Positions 36,513-47,067 of a stretch of 64,000 nucleotides of DNA are shown here, in pieces. This DNA is from Streptomyces mashuensis (GTDB lineage Bacteria; Actinomycetota; Actinomycetes; Streptomycetales; Streptomycetaceae), in the NCBI RefSeq assembly GCF_014654785.1, contig NZ_BNBD01000009.1:62001-126000 (forward strand). Direction: 5' to 3'. How positions within the stretch are numbered: position 1 is the stretch's first letter; the number at the start of each line of letters is the position of its first letter. Both the position numbers and the translations under genes were made by a program. Under the pieces are notes generated by a model, which saw only the letters and a list, made by a program, of their open reading frames with translations, was not told where the DNA came from and made no database searches.

Positions 36513-37523
36513 GTGACCGTCGTCGGGCCATTCGGGCTGAGCGTGCGGGACCAGGCTCTTGAAGCCGACGTCCAGGCCGGGTTGGCCGCCGTCGAGGAGG
36601 GGCTCCTCGAGGCGACCAAGAGTGATGTGCCCTTCATCACCGAGGCCGCGCAGCACCTCGTCCAGGCCGGGGGCAAGCGGTTCCGCCCGCTCCTGGTGAT
36701 GCTCGCCGCCCAGTTCGGCGACCCCCACGCGCCGGGCATCGTGCCCTCCGCCGTGGTGGTCGAGCTCACCCACCTGGCGACGCTCTACCACGACGACGTC
36801 ATGGACGAGGCCACGGTGCGCCGCGGCGTGCCCAGCGCCAACACCCGCTGGGGCAACTCCGTGGCGGTCCTCACCGGCGACTTCCTCTTCGCCCGCGCCT
36901 CCCGGATACTCGCCGACCTGGGCCCGGAGGCCGTCCGCATCCAGTCCGAGGCGTTCGAGCGCCTGGTCACCGGCCAGATCCTGGAGACCGCCGGCCCGCG
37001 CGACGGCCGCGACCCCGTCGACCACTACCTCGACGTCCTGGCCGGCAAGACCGGCTCGCTCATCGCCGTCTCCGGCCGCTACGGCGCCATGATGTCCGGC
37101 GCCGACGAGCACGTCGTGGAGATCCTCACCCACTACGGCGAGCGGCTCGGCATCGCCTTCCAGCTCGCCGACGACGTGCTGGACATCGCCAGCGACTCGC
37201 ACGAGTCCGGCAAGACCCCCGGCACCGACCTGCGCGAGGGCATCGCCACCCTGCCCGTGCTGCACGTGCGCGCCCGCGCCGCGGCCACCGGCGCGCCGGA
37301 GGACCTCGAGCTCTGCGCGATGCTCGACGGCGACCTCGCCGACGACGCCCTGCACGCCGAGGTGCTGCGCCGGCTGCGCGCCCACCCCGCGCTGGAGCAG
37401 GCCCGGCGGGACACCGTGCGGTACGCCCAGGAGGCCCGCGCGACGCTGGCCCCGCTGCCCGACTGCCCCGCGAAGAGGGCCCTGGAGGAGCTCTGCGACG
37501 CGGTGGTGCACCGGGCGGGCTGA
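36513..37523 (+). CDS. Long-chain polyprenyl diphosphate synthase
   Basis: 336 residues. Trans-isoprenyl diphosphate synthase with the first aspartate-rich motif in LYHDDVMDEATVRRG (DDVMD), the second in QLADDVLDIASD (DDVLD), and the substrate-binding QAGGKRFRPLLV. The residues just before the first motif (LTHLATLYHDD) are small or medium-sized (Ala at -5), consistent with a long C35-C50 product. In this genus that is likely the side chain of menaquinone, the electron acceptor of complex I, which fits the setting between two nuo operons. GTG 36513 has AGGAG upstream. Confidence 0.9.
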   Translation: MTVVGPFGLSVRDQALEADVQAGLAAVEEGLLEATKSDVPFITEAAQHLVQAGGKRFRPLLVMLAAQFGDPHAPGIVPSAVVVELTHLATLYHDDVMDEATVRRGVPSANTRWGNSVAVLTGDFLFARASRILADLGPEAVRIQSEAFERLVTGQILETAGPRDGRDPVDHYLDVLAGKTGSLIAVSGRYGAMMSGADEHVVEILTHYGERLGIAFQLADDVLDIASDSHESGKTPGTDLREGIATLPVLHVRARAAATGAPEDLELCAMLDGDLADDALHAEVLRRLRAHPALEQARRDTVRYAQEARATLAPLPDCPAKRALEELCDAVVHRAG

Positions 37524-37803
37524 CCCCCGGCCGGTCCCTCTTCGGCAGGGTGGCTCCGCCCGGCGGCGGGCCGTCCCCTACGGGCCGTCATACCGGAGGC
37601 GTACGCCGACTTGATCCCGTCGGCTGACGACTCCGCCGGGCCGCTGCGGTGGAATGGAATGCGTCAGGTCCGGGGAACGACCCCCGAATTCCCGGGGGAA
37701 TCCCCCGACTCGCATGCCGGCACCGCGCGGTCGGGCCACAATGAGCCCAGGTGTGGGCGAGTGCACGACGCGAAGACCGCCGCCGAAGACGGAGGTAGAG
37801 CAC

Positions 37804-39159
37804 ATGGCACGGATCCACCAGCCGAACCCGGGCGCCGAGGGCGCCGAGGGCGCCGAGGGCGCTGCGGGCACGGACGCCCCCGGCAGGGGCACCGGGCGCC
37901 GCAAGGCCGTCCGGTACGCGGTGCCGGTCGCGGTGGCCGGCGTCGCGGCGGCCACCATAGGCATCGGGTCGGCGCTCGCCAAGTCCGCCGACCCGGACCT
38001 GCCGCGGATCAGCGCCCAGGACCTCGTCGCGAAGATGGCGGCGTCCGACACCCAGCGCATATCCGGCTCGGTCAAGATCAGCACGGATCTGGGCCTGCCG
38101 TCGATGCCGTCCGGCTTCTCCCTGGAGGGCATGGGCGAGGGCAAGTCCGGCGGCAAGGGTGACAAGGGCGCCAAGGGCGACGGCTCCGCCGCCTCGCCCG
38201 AGAGCAAGCTGACCGAGCTGGTCTCCGGCACGCACACGCTGCGCGTGGCCGCCGACGGCCCCGACCGCCAGCGCCTTTCGGTCGTCGAGCGCGCCGCCGA
38301 GTACACCGTCGTGCACAACGGCGCCGACGTCTGGGCGTACGACAGCGCCTCCAACACCGTCCACCACTCGCGGAACGCCGAGCACGCGGCGGGCCGGCAG
38401 CAGGCCGAGCCCCGCGACCTGAGCAAGGCCACCCCGCAGCAGCTCGCCAAGCAGGCCCTGGACGCGGCCGGCAAGACCACCGACGTCTCCGTCGACGGCA
38501 CGGCCAAGGTCGCCGGCCGCGACGCCTACCAGCTGGTGATCAAGCCCAAGCAGCAGGAGTCGACGGTCGGTGCGGTGCGCATCGCCGTGGACGCCAAGAC
38601 CGGCGTGCCGCTGAAGTTCACCCTGTCCGCCAAGAGCGGCGGCAAGGCCGTCGTGGACGCCGGCTTCACGTCGGTGGACTTCGGCAAGCCCGCCGCCGGC
38701 GCCTTCACCTTCACGCCGCCCAAGGGCGCCAAGGTCACCGAGGGGGAGCCCGGCGGGCCCGCCCGGGACGGCCACGGCAAGGACGGCCACGGCAAGGACG
38801 GCGACCAGCCGCTCGGCAAGGGCCTGGGCGCGCTGGGCCTGCCCGGCGGCGGCACGGACTCCTCCGGCACCCGGGTGACGGGCGAGGGCTGGGCCTCGAT
38901 CGTCGAGCTCAAGGGCGCGGACCCGGCCAAGAGCGCGAAGGGCGCGAAGGCCGGGGAGAAGAAGGGCGCGAACGACAAGAACGCCGAGGCGGTCCTCGAC
39001 AGCTTCGGCAGCAAGGTCAGCGGCGACTTCGGCACCGGCCGGCTGTTCTCCACGCGCATCGTCAATGCCCTGATGACCGACGACGGGCGGGTCCTCGTCG
39101 GTGCCGTCAGCAAGGACGCGCTGGTCAAGGCCGCGAACGCCGCTCACAGCGGCAAGTGA
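37804..39159 (+). CDS. LolA-like exported protein (DUF2092-type)
   Basis: 451 residues. Disordered N-terminus with a GAEGAEGAEGA triple repeat, then one membrane/signal helix (RYAVPVAVAGVAAATIGIGS) and an extracytoplasmic domain resembling the LolA/LolB/DUF2092 half-barrel (LRVAADGPDRQRLSVVERAA, GADVWAYDSASNTVHHSRN). Two low-complexity Lys/Gly inserts (GKSGGKGDKGAKG; GHGKDGHGKDGD) interrupt it. Mycobacterial relatives bind lipids. ATG 37804 has GGAGG 8 bases upstream. The ABC transporter genes that follow, starting 38 bases on, suggest a shared envelope role. Confidence 0.75.
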   Translation: MARIHQPNPGAEGAEGAEGAAGTDAPGRGTGRRKAVRYAVPVAVAGVAAATIGIGSALAKSADPDLPRISAQDLVAKMAASDTQRISGSVKISTDLGLPSMPSGFSLEGMGEGKSGGKGDKGAKGDGSAASPESKLTELVSGTHTLRVAADGPDRQRLSVVERAAEYTVVHNGADVWAYDSASNTVHHSRNAEHAAGRQQAEPRDLSKATPQQLAKQALDAAGKTTDVSVDGTAKVAGRDAYQLVIKPKQQESTVGAVRIAVDAKTGVPLKFTLSAKSGGKAVVDAGFTSVDFGKPAAGAFTFTPPKGAKVTEGEPGGPARDGHGKDGHGKDGDQPLGKGLGALGLPGGGTDSSGTRVTGEGWASIVELKGADPAKSAKGAKAGEKKGANDKNAEAVLDSFGSKVSGDFGTGRLFSTRIVNALMTDDGRVLVGAVSKDALVKAANAAHSGK

Positions 39160-39197
39160 CCGGGGCCGCGCGGGGGCCCGGGGAGGGCGGGGGAGAG

Positions 39198-40148
39198 ATG
39201 ACGGCGGAGGAGCCGGCGATCGCCACGCAGGCGCTCACCAAGCGCTACCGGGGCGGCCGGCTCGCCGTGGACCGGCTCGACCTCCTCGTCCCGCGCGGCA
39301 GTGTCTTCGGGTTCCTCGGCCCCAACGGCTCCGGCAAGACCACCACCATCCGGATGCTCATGGGGCTGATCGAGCCCACCTCCGGCGTCGCCCGGGTCCT
39401 GGGCGAGGAGATGCCGCGGTCCGGCCGGCGGGTGCTGTCCCGGGTGGGGGCCCTCATCGAGGGCCCCGCCCCGTACGGCTTCCTGTCCGGCCGGGACAAC
39501 CTGGCCCGGTACGACGCCGCCGACCCCACCGCCGACCCGCGCACCCGCGCGGCGCGCGTGGCCGCCGCCCTGGACCGGGTGGGGCTGACCGCCGCGGCCG
39601 GCAAGAAGGCCCGCGCCTACTCGCTGGGCATGAAGCAGCGCCTGGGGCTGGCCGCGGCCCTGTTGCGGCCGCGGGAGCTGCTCGTGCTGGACGAGCCCAC
39701 CAACGGCCTCGACCCGCAGGGCATGCGCGAGATCCGGGCCCTGGTGCGGGACCTGGCGGCCGGCGGCACCACCGTCTTCCTCTCCTCCCACCTCCTCGAC
39801 GAGATCGAGCAGGTGTGCACGCACGTCGCGGTGATGGCCCAGGGCCGGCTGCTCGTCCAGGGCACGGTGACCGAGCTGGCCTCGTCCGTGCGCGCCCGGC
39901 TGGGCGTCACCACCCCCGACACGGCCGACGCCGTACGGATCCTGAAGGAGCACGGCGTGACCGACCTCGCCGTCCGGGACGACCGCGTCAGCGGCGAGCT
40001 GCCGCCCGCCGCCCTCGTGGACCCGGCCGACCTCAACGCCGCCCTCGTCCGCGCCGGCGTCCGCGTCCGGGCCTTCGGCACGGAACGTGCCTCGCTGGAG
40101 GACGCCTTCGTGGCCCTCACCGGGGAGGGCTTCGATGTGGCGGGCTGA
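39198..40148 (+). CDS. ABC transporter ATP-binding protein
   Basis: 316 residues. Walker A GPNGSGKTTTIRML, signature YSLGMKQRLGLAAA (SLGMKQR in place of LSGGQ, as in CcmA/BcrA-type exporters), Walker B LLVLDEPTNGLDPQG and switch His in VFLSSHLLDEIEQV. A ~100-residue C-terminal extension follows, as in the DrrA/BcrA drug-export group. ATG 39198 is chosen; GTG 39156 would add 14 residues and overlap the previous stop but lacks a ribosome-binding site. The partner permease overlaps its 3' end by 14 bp. Confidence 0.9.
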   Translation: MTAEEPAIATQALTKRYRGGRLAVDRLDLLVPRGSVFGFLGPNGSGKTTTIRMLMGLIEPTSGVARVLGEEMPRSGRRVLSRVGALIEGPAPYGFLSGRDNLARYDAADPTADPRTRAARVAAALDRVGLTAAAGKKARAYSLGMKQRLGLAAALLRPRELLVLDEPTNGLDPQGMREIRALVRDLAAGGTTVFLSSHLLDEIEQVCTHVAVMAQGRLLVQGTVTELASSVRARLGVTTPDTADAVRILKEHGVTDLAVRDDRVSGELPPAALVDPADLNAALVRAGVRVRAFGTERASLEDAFVALTGEGFDVAG

Positions 40149-41034
40149 GTCCGTGCCCGGGGCCGCCGCGGGGTCCGCCGCCCAGTCCCGGCCCGCGGTG
40201 CCCGGGTGGCATCTGTCGCTGCTGCGGAACGAGATCCTCACGGTGTTCCGGCGCTGGCGCACGCTCGCGCTGCTGGGCGTACTCGCCGCCGTCCCCGTGC
40301 TCGTCGGCGTCGCCGTGAAGGTGGAGACGGGCGACGGCGGGCCGGGCGGCCACGGCGACGGGGGCCCGGCCTTCATCGCCCAGGTCACCGGCAACGGCCT
40401 CTTCCTCGTCTTCACGTCCCTGGCCGCGACCCTGCCGTTCTTCCTGCCCATGGCGGTCGGTGTGGTCGCCGGCGACTCCGTCGCGGGCGAGGCGGGCGCG
40501 GGCACGCTGCGCTATCTGCTCGTCGCCCCGGCCGGGCGCACCCGCCTGCTGCTGGTGAAGTACGCCTCGGTGCTGGTGTTCTGCCTGGCCGCCACGCTCG
40601 TCGTGGCGCTGTCCGCGCTCACGGTGGGGGCGCTGCTCTTCCCGCTGGGCGAGGTCACGCTGATCAGCGGGACGACGGTGTCGCTGGGGGAGGGGCTGCT
40701 GCGGGCGCTGCTCATCGCGCTGGTGGTGGCGGCCTCGCTGGCGGGCGTGGCGGCGCTGGGCCTGTTCGTCTCCACGCTGACGGGCAGTGGGATCGCGGCC
40801 ATGGCCACCACGGTGGGCCTGCTGATCACGGTGCAGATCATGGACCAGTTCCCGCAGCTGGACGCCGTGCGGCCGTACTTCTTCCCGCACTACTGGATGG
40901 CCTTCGCGGACCTCCTGCGCGACCCCGTCACCACCGAGCAGCTCTGGCGCGACCTGGGCCTCCAGGGCCTCTACGTGGCCGTGTTCGGCTCGGCGGCCTG
41001 GGCGCGCTTCACCACGCGCGACGTCACGGCGTAG
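40135..41034 (+). CDS. ABC transporter permease (ABC-2 type)
   Basis: 299 residues, six predicted helices. After a cytoplasmic N-terminus (LRNEILTVFRRWRTLALLG) come the ABC-2 features: a large first extracytoplasmic segment, then GDSVAGEAGAGTLRYLLVAP, the cytoplasmic loop motif found in the NatB/BcrB family. ATG 40135 has GGGGAGGG upstream and overlaps the ATPase gene, so the two are translationally coupled. Substrate unknown; the LolA-like gene upstream hints at an envelope lipid or peptide. Confidence 0.88.
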   Translation: MWRAESVPGAAAGSAAQSRPAVPGWHLSLLRNEILTVFRRWRTLALLGVLAAVPVLVGVAVKVETGDGGPGGHGDGGPAFIAQVTGNGLFLVFTSLAATLPFFLPMAVGVVAGDSVAGEAGAGTLRYLLVAPAGRTRLLLVKYASVLVFCLAATLVVALSALTVGALLFPLGEVTLISGTTVSLGEGLLRALLIALVVAASLAGVAALGLFVSTLTGSGIAAMATTVGLLITVQIMDQFPQLDAVRPYFFPHYWMAFADLLRDPVTTEQLWRDLGLQGLYVAVFGSAAWARFTTRDVTA

Positions 41035-41037
41035 GCC

Positions 41038-41072
41038 CGTACGGGGCGGGTCGTACGGGGCGGGTCGTACGG
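41038..41072. repeat. Tandem 14-bp repeat after the ABC operon
   Basis: CGTACGGGGCGGGT at 41038-41051 and 41052-41065, then a partial copy, directly after the permease stop and before the terminator hairpin at 41074. Confidence 0.8.
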
Positions 41073-41073
41073 C

Positions 41074-41107
41074 GTGGGCCCGCGCCGCCGCTGCGGCGCG
41101 GGCCCAC
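41074..41107. terminator. Convergent terminator hairpin
   Basis: Perfect 15-bp stem, GTGGGCCCGCGCCGC (41074-41088) with its complement at 41093-41107 and a CGCT loop. It lies between the permease stop (41034) and the convergent peptidase stop (41125). Confidence 0.85.
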
Positions 41108-41124
41108 CCTGTGGGGGGCGGCGG

Positions 41125-42519
41125 TCAGAAGGTGAGCTTCCAGCCGGCGAGCCGGCCCTCGTCCTGCGCGGCCACGTCCTGCACCCGCAGCTTCCAGGTG
41201 CCGTTGGCGGTCTCCGCCGACGCGTCGACCGTGTACGTCTCCACGACGTCCGCCGCCGAGTCGCCGGAGTCGGCGGGCTTCAGCCGGTACGTCCGGCCGC
41301 TCGGCCCGACCAGGTCGATCACCAGGTCGCCGCGGTAGCTGTGCCGGATCTCGACGCCCGCCTTGAGCGTGGCGGGGGCGTTGCCCGGCCGCCCGGTGAC
41401 GGTGATCGGCGACTCCACGGCCGCGCCGGCGTCCGGGATGTCCAGCGGGGTGCGGTTCTCGAAGCTGGTGCCGGCCGGGGGCGTGGTGCCGCCGGAGCTC
41501 AGCGTCCACACGGCGTACGCGATCGCGTCGCTGTTGGTGTCGAGCGCGGTGTCGTTGATGTTCGCCGACGTGTCGCACGCCGAGTGGTAGCAGCGGTCGA
41601 ACGCCTGCCCGGCCGTGCCGCCCCACTTCTGCGCCTGGGCCGCCGTCTTGCTGTACTCGGCGCCGCTGAACAGACCGCCCACCGGGACGCCCGCGTCCTT
41701 GAACGGCGCGTGGTCGGAGCGGCCGTCGCCCTCGGTCTCCGGCTCGGTGGCGATCTTGCGGGCGGCGTAGAAGTCCTTGAAGACCTGCTCGGCCTTCGGG
41801 TCGTCGTCGTAGACGAAGTAGCCGGGGTTGGGCGAGCCGATCATGTCGAAGTTCAGATAGGCGTCGATCTTCGAGCGCTCGGCGGCCGGCAGCTTGTTCA
41901 CGTAGTTCCGGGACCCGACCATCCCGAGCTCCTCGGCTCCCCACCAGGCGAACCGCAGGTGCTTGTCGGGCTTGTAGCCCTCACGGGCGACGGTGAGCGC
42001 GACCTCGAGGATGCCGGCGGAGCCGGAGCCGTTGTCGTTGATGCCGGGGCCGCGGGTGACGGAGTCCAGGTGCGAGCCGGCGAAGACGACGTGGTCGGCG
42101 GAGCCGCCCGGCCAGTCGGCGATCAGGTTGTAGCCGGTGACGCCGCTGGACGTGAACTGCTGGACGGTGGTGGTGTAGCCGGCCGCGTCCAGCTTGCCCT
42201 TCACGTAGTCGAGCGAGGCCTTGTAGCCGCTGCGGCCGTGGGCGCGGTTGCCGCCGTTGGCGTTGGCGATGGACTGCAATTGCGCGAGATGCGCCTTGAC
42301 ATTGGCCACGGATATGTCCGGGGCGGCCGCACGTGCCGTGCCCGTCCGTCCGGCGAGCGCGGTGGTGGGAGCCGCGGTCGCCGGGGCGGAGGTCAGGGCC
42401 AGCAGTGCGGCGGTGACGGTCGCGCCGCCCGCCAGCAGGGTCGTGGTGGCGCGTGGTCTGCGTGTTCTGCGGGTGGTGGGGGTGGTGCGGGGCAGCGTTG
42501 GTCCGTGGAGTACGGGCAT
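41125..42519 (-). CDS. Secreted M28 aminopeptidase with P domain
   Basis: 464 residues. Sec signal peptide (LLAGGATVTAALLALTSAPA), then an M28 zinc peptidase domain closely like Streptomyces griseus aminopeptidase. The metal and catalytic residues are in GSHLDSV (His), NDNGSGSAG (Asp), WWGAEELGMVGS (Glu pair), NFDMIGS (Asp) and CYHSACD (His). A C-terminal ~120-residue P/proprotein-convertase-like domain (SYRGDLVIDLVGPSGRTYRL) is added. It releases N-terminal residues from peptides outside the cell. ATG 42519 has GGAG 6 bases upstream. Confidence 0.95.
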   Translation of the reverse strand: MPVLHGPTLPRTTPTTRRTRRPRATTTLLAGGATVTAALLALTSAPATAAPTTALAGRTGTARAAAPDISVANVKAHLAQLQSIANANGGNRAHGRSGYKASLDYVKGKLDAAGYTTTVQQFTSSGVTGYNLIADWPGGSADHVVFAGSHLDSVTRGPGINDNGSGSAGILEVALTVAREGYKPDKHLRFAWWGAEELGMVGSRNYVNKLPAAERSKIDAYLNFDMIGSPNPGYFVYDDDPKAEQVFKDFYAARKIATEPETEGDGRSDHAPFKDAGVPVGGLFSGAEYSKTAAQAQKWGGTAGQAFDRCYHSACDTSANINDTALDTNSDAIAYAVWTLSSGGTTPPAGTSFENRTPLDIPDAGAAVESPITVTGRPGNAPATLKAGVEIRHSYRGDLVIDLVGPSGRTYRLKPADSGDSAADVVETYTVDASAETANGTWKLRVQDVAAQDEGRLAGWKLTF

Positions 42520-42675
42520 GGGGGGCTCCAACTCTGTTTGACGTGAGCATGATGCTCGGGAGCCCCTGGAACCCCGTCAAGGGCGGCTTTCGGACACCGC
42601 GCACCGGTATCCGGATATCGGGCGCACGTCGAGGACCCCGCGCCCGCCGCCCGGGCCCGCCCCGTCCACCCCGCG

Positions 42676-43710
42676 TCAGCGCGTGGAGGCCGCCGCCCCG
42701 GCGCCGTCCGCCGCGCCGGTCCCGGTGTCCGCCGGGCCGCTCTCCGTGCCCGCCGCCGCCGGCCCGGACGCAGCCGCCACGGCCTTCGCCCGCGCCTCGC
42801 GCAGCCGCGCCCGGCCCCTGCGGGCCGCCGCCAGCCCGTCCCAGGTCAGCAGCGCCAGCGCCAGCCAGACGAGCGCGAAGCCCGCCCACCGCTCCGCCGG
42901 CATCTCCTCGTGGAACACGGCGATGCCCAGCACGAAACCGAAGACCGGCGCCAGGTACTGGAGCATGCCCAGCACCGACAGCGGCAGCCGCACCGCCGCC
43001 GCGCCGAACGAGATCAGCGGCAGCGCGGTGATCGCACCCGTGCCCACGAGCAGCAGGGCGTGGCCCGTGCCCTCCGAGGCGAACGTCGACCGGCCCTGGC
43101 CGCCCAGGAAGAACAGCATCGCGAGCGCCGGCAGGAACTGCACGGCCGTCTCGGTGGCCATCGACTCCAGGCCGCCCAGCCCCACCTTCTTCTTGATCAG
43201 GCCGTACGCGGCGAAGGTGGCGGCCAGGCCCAGCGCGATCCACGGCGGCTTGCCGTAACCCACCGTCAGCACGACGACGGCCGCCACGCCCACGGCCACC
43301 GCCGCCCACTGCACCGGCCGCAGCCGCTCGCGCAGCACGAGCACGCCGAGGACGATGGTCACCAGCGGGTTGATGAAGTACCCCAGGGCCGTCTCGACGA
43401 CGTGCCCGGAGTTCACGCCCCAGATGTAGATGCCCCAGTTCGTCGAGATGAGCACCGCGCCCAGCGAGGCCAGCGCCAGCCGCCGGGGCTCCCGCAGCAG
43501 CGGGCGTATCCACGCCCAGCGGCGCGTCACGGCCAGGACGACGGCGACGGCGGCCAGGGACCACACCATGCGGTGCGCGAGGATCTCCAGCGCCCCGGCC
43601 GGCTCCAGCAGCGGCCAGTACAGCGGGAAGAGGCCCCAGATGCCGTAGGCGAGGACCCCGCACAGCAGGCCGGTGCGGTGTTCACTGCGTGATGGCTGAG
43701 ACGGCAGCAC
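42676..43710 (-). CDS. rarD: EamA-family transporter RarD
   Basis: 344 residues, ten transmembrane helices in two EamA halves. The RarD subgroup opening GVLAYGIWGLFPLYWPLL, the LAHRMVWSLA segment and LISTNWGIYIWGVNSGHVVE with FINPLV are well conserved. The C-terminal ~45 residues are an Ala/Gly/Thr-rich tail. GTG 43710 has GGGAGGGG 5-6 bases upstream. Members are exporters of drug/metabolite type; the natural substrate is unknown. It stands alone, ending 156 bp from the peptidase gene. Confidence 0.9.
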   Translation of the reverse strand: MLPSQPSRSEHRTGLLCGVLAYGIWGLFPLYWPLLEPAGALEILAHRMVWSLAAVAVVLAVTRRWAWIRPLLREPRRLALASLGAVLISTNWGIYIWGVNSGHVVETALGYFINPLVTIVLGVLVLRERLRPVQWAAVAVGVAAVVVLTVGYGKPPWIALGLAATFAAYGLIKKKVGLGGLESMATETAVQFLPALAMLFFLGGQGRSTFASEGTGHALLLVGTGAITALPLISFGAAAVRLPLSVLGMLQYLAPVFGFVLGIAVFHEEMPAERWAGFALVWLALALLTWDGLAAARRGRARLREARAKAVAAASGPAAAGTESGPADTGTGAADGAGAAASTR

Positions 43711-43843
43711 GGTATCCCCTCCCAGGGTGTGAAAACGGCGACGACCCAGCGACGTTAGACCGTCCGGCCCGGTGCTGTCATGTGCGTACCGCATGACGGT
43801 CATGGCCCCCCGGTCCGGCGGGCTTCCGGCAGCCCCCGGGCAC

Positions 43844-43887
43844 GCCGGAGGCCGGGTGCCCGGTCTCCGGGACACCCGGCCTCCGGC
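43844..43887 (-). terminator. Terminator after korB
   Basis: Perfect 15-bp stem, GCCGGAGGCCGGGTG (43844-43858) with its complement at 43873-43887. A nested 5-bp stem CCCGG/CCGGG sits inside, and one A is bulged. It begins 15 bases beyond the korB stop on the minus strand. Confidence 0.85.
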
Positions 43888-43902
43888 CGGCGGTGACGGG
43901 GG

Positions 43903-44968
<1,066 letters not shown>

Positions 44969-44976
<8 letters not shown>

Positions 44977-46891
44977 CGATGGCCTCCTTGAGCACATCAG
45001 CGAGCTGCTCGGCCTTGAACGGCATGCCGCTGACCTGGGTGTGGGAGCGGATGTCGATCAGGTACTTCGCCCGCAGCAGGGTCGCGAGCTGGCCGAGGTT
45101 CATCTCCGGTACGACCACCTTCTCGAAACGGCCCAGCACCTCGCCCAGGTTCCGCGGGAACGGGTTGAGGTGCCGCAGGTGCGCCTGGGCGACCTTGCCG
45201 CCGGCCGCGCGGACCCGCCGCACGGCGGCCGTGACGGGCCCGTACGTCGAGCCCCAGCCCAGCACCAGCAGCCCGGCGTCGCCCGACGGGTCGTCCACCG
45301 CCACGTCGGGCACCTCGACGCCGTCGACCTTGGCCTGCCGGGTGCGGACCATGAAGTCGTGGTTGGCCGGGTCGTACGAGATGTTGCCCGTGCCGTCCTG
45401 CTTCTCGATGCCGCCGATGCGGTGCTCCAGACCGGGCGTGCCCGGCAGGGCCCACGGGCGGGCCAGCGTGTGCGGGTCGCGCTTGTAGGGCCAGAACACC
45501 TCGGTGCCGTCGGCCAGCGTGTGGTTGGGCGACGTCGCGAAGTGCACCCGCAGGTCGGGCAGTTCGTCCGGCTCGGGGATGCGCCAGGGCTCCGAGCCGT
45601 TGGCGAGGTAGCCGTCGGACAGCAGGAAGACCGGGGTGCGGTAGGTGAGCGCGATCCGGGCCGCGTCCAGTGCCGCGTCGAAGCAGTCGGCCGGGGTGCG
45701 CGGCGCCACGACGGGCACCGGCGCCTCGCCGTTGCGCCCGTACATCGCCTGCAACAGGTCGGCCTGCTCGGTCTTGGTGGGCAGGCCCGTGGACGGGCCG
45801 CCGCGCTGGATGTCCACGATCAGCAGTGGCAGTTCCAGCGACACGGCCAGGCCGATGGTCTCCGACTTCAGCGCCACACCGGGCCCCGAGGTGGTGGTGA
45901 CGGCCAGCGACCCGCCGAACGCCGCGCCCAGCGCCGCGCCGATGCCGGCGATCTCGTCCTCGGCCTGGAAGGTGCGCACGCCGAAGTTCTTGTGCTTCGA
46001 CAGCTCGTGCAGGATGTCGGAGGCCGGCGTGATCGGGTACGAGCCGAGGTACAGCGGCAGGTCCGCCTGGCGGGCGGCGGCGATCAGGCCGTACGACAGG
46101 GCGAGGTTGCCGGAGATGTTGCGGTAGGTGCCCGGCGGGAACGCGGAGGTGGCGGGCGCCACCTCGTAGGAGACGGCGAAGTCCTCCGTCGTCTCGCCGA
46201 AGTTCCAGCCGGCCCGGAAGGCCACCACGTTCGCCTCGGCGATCTCCGGCTTCTTCGCGAACTTCTGCCGCAGGAACGCCTCGGTGCTCTCGGTCGGCCG
46301 GTGGTACATCCACGACAGCAGGCCCAGCGCGAACATGTTCTTGCTGCGCTCGGCCTCCTTGCGGGACAGGCCGAAGTCCTTCAGCGCCTCGATCGTCAGC
46401 GTCGTCAGCGGCACCGGGTGGACGCGGAACGCCTCCAGCGTGCCGTCCTCCAGGGGGCTGGTGTCCCAGCCCACCTTGGCCATGGGCCGCTTGGCGAACT
46501 CGTCCGTGTTGACGATGATCTCCGCGCCCGGCGGCAGGTCGCCCAGGTTGGCCTTGAGCGCCGCGGGGTTCATCGCGACCAGCACGTCCGGCCGGTCGCC
46601 CGGCGTGAGGATGTCGTGGTCGGCGAAGTGCAGCTGGAAGGAGGACACGCCGGGCAGCGTCCCGGCGGGGGCGCGGATCTCGGCGGGGAAGTTGGGGAGG
46701 GTCGACAGGTCGTTGCCGAACGACGCCGTCTCGGACGTGAAGCGGTCCCCGGTGAGCTGCATCCCGTCGCCGGAGTCGCCCGCGAACCGGATGATCACCC
46801 GGTCGAGCCGGCGGACCTCCTTGGCGGGCGGTTGGGCGGGCGGATCGGCGGGTGCGGCCTGCTCGGCCGGGCTGCTGACCTGGCTGGTCAC
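44969..46891 (-). CDS. korA: 2-oxoacid:ferredoxin oxidoreductase, alpha subunit (gamma-alpha fusion)
   Basis: 640 residues. The N-terminal gamma domain (IIRFAGDSGDGMQLTGDRF) is fused to the alpha (pyrimidine-binding) domain beginning near SGNLALSYGLIAAARQ, with YPITPASDILHELS and the core AEDEIAGIGAALGAAFGG typical of 2-oxoglutarate:ferredoxin oxidoreductases. No ferredoxin domain is attached, so a separate ferredoxin must take the electrons. GTG 46891 is chosen from GGGAGGT 8-9 bases upstream. It is part of a leftward block with a two-component system and lies next to the divergent second nuo set. Confidence 0.93.
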
Positions 46892-47067
46892 TGCTTCGGA
46901 CCTCCCTCGTGGCGGCGCCGCGCCTTTGGTGGCGCCCACCGGCGTTCCCACGGCCATCGTACGTTCTGGCGATCTCGTCTCGGGGGGAAGTGTCGCCCCG
47001 CGCTCTGATGCCGCGCTGACGGCGCCGGCCCGGCCCGCGGAGCGCTCCCCCTTCCGACGGTAGGCCC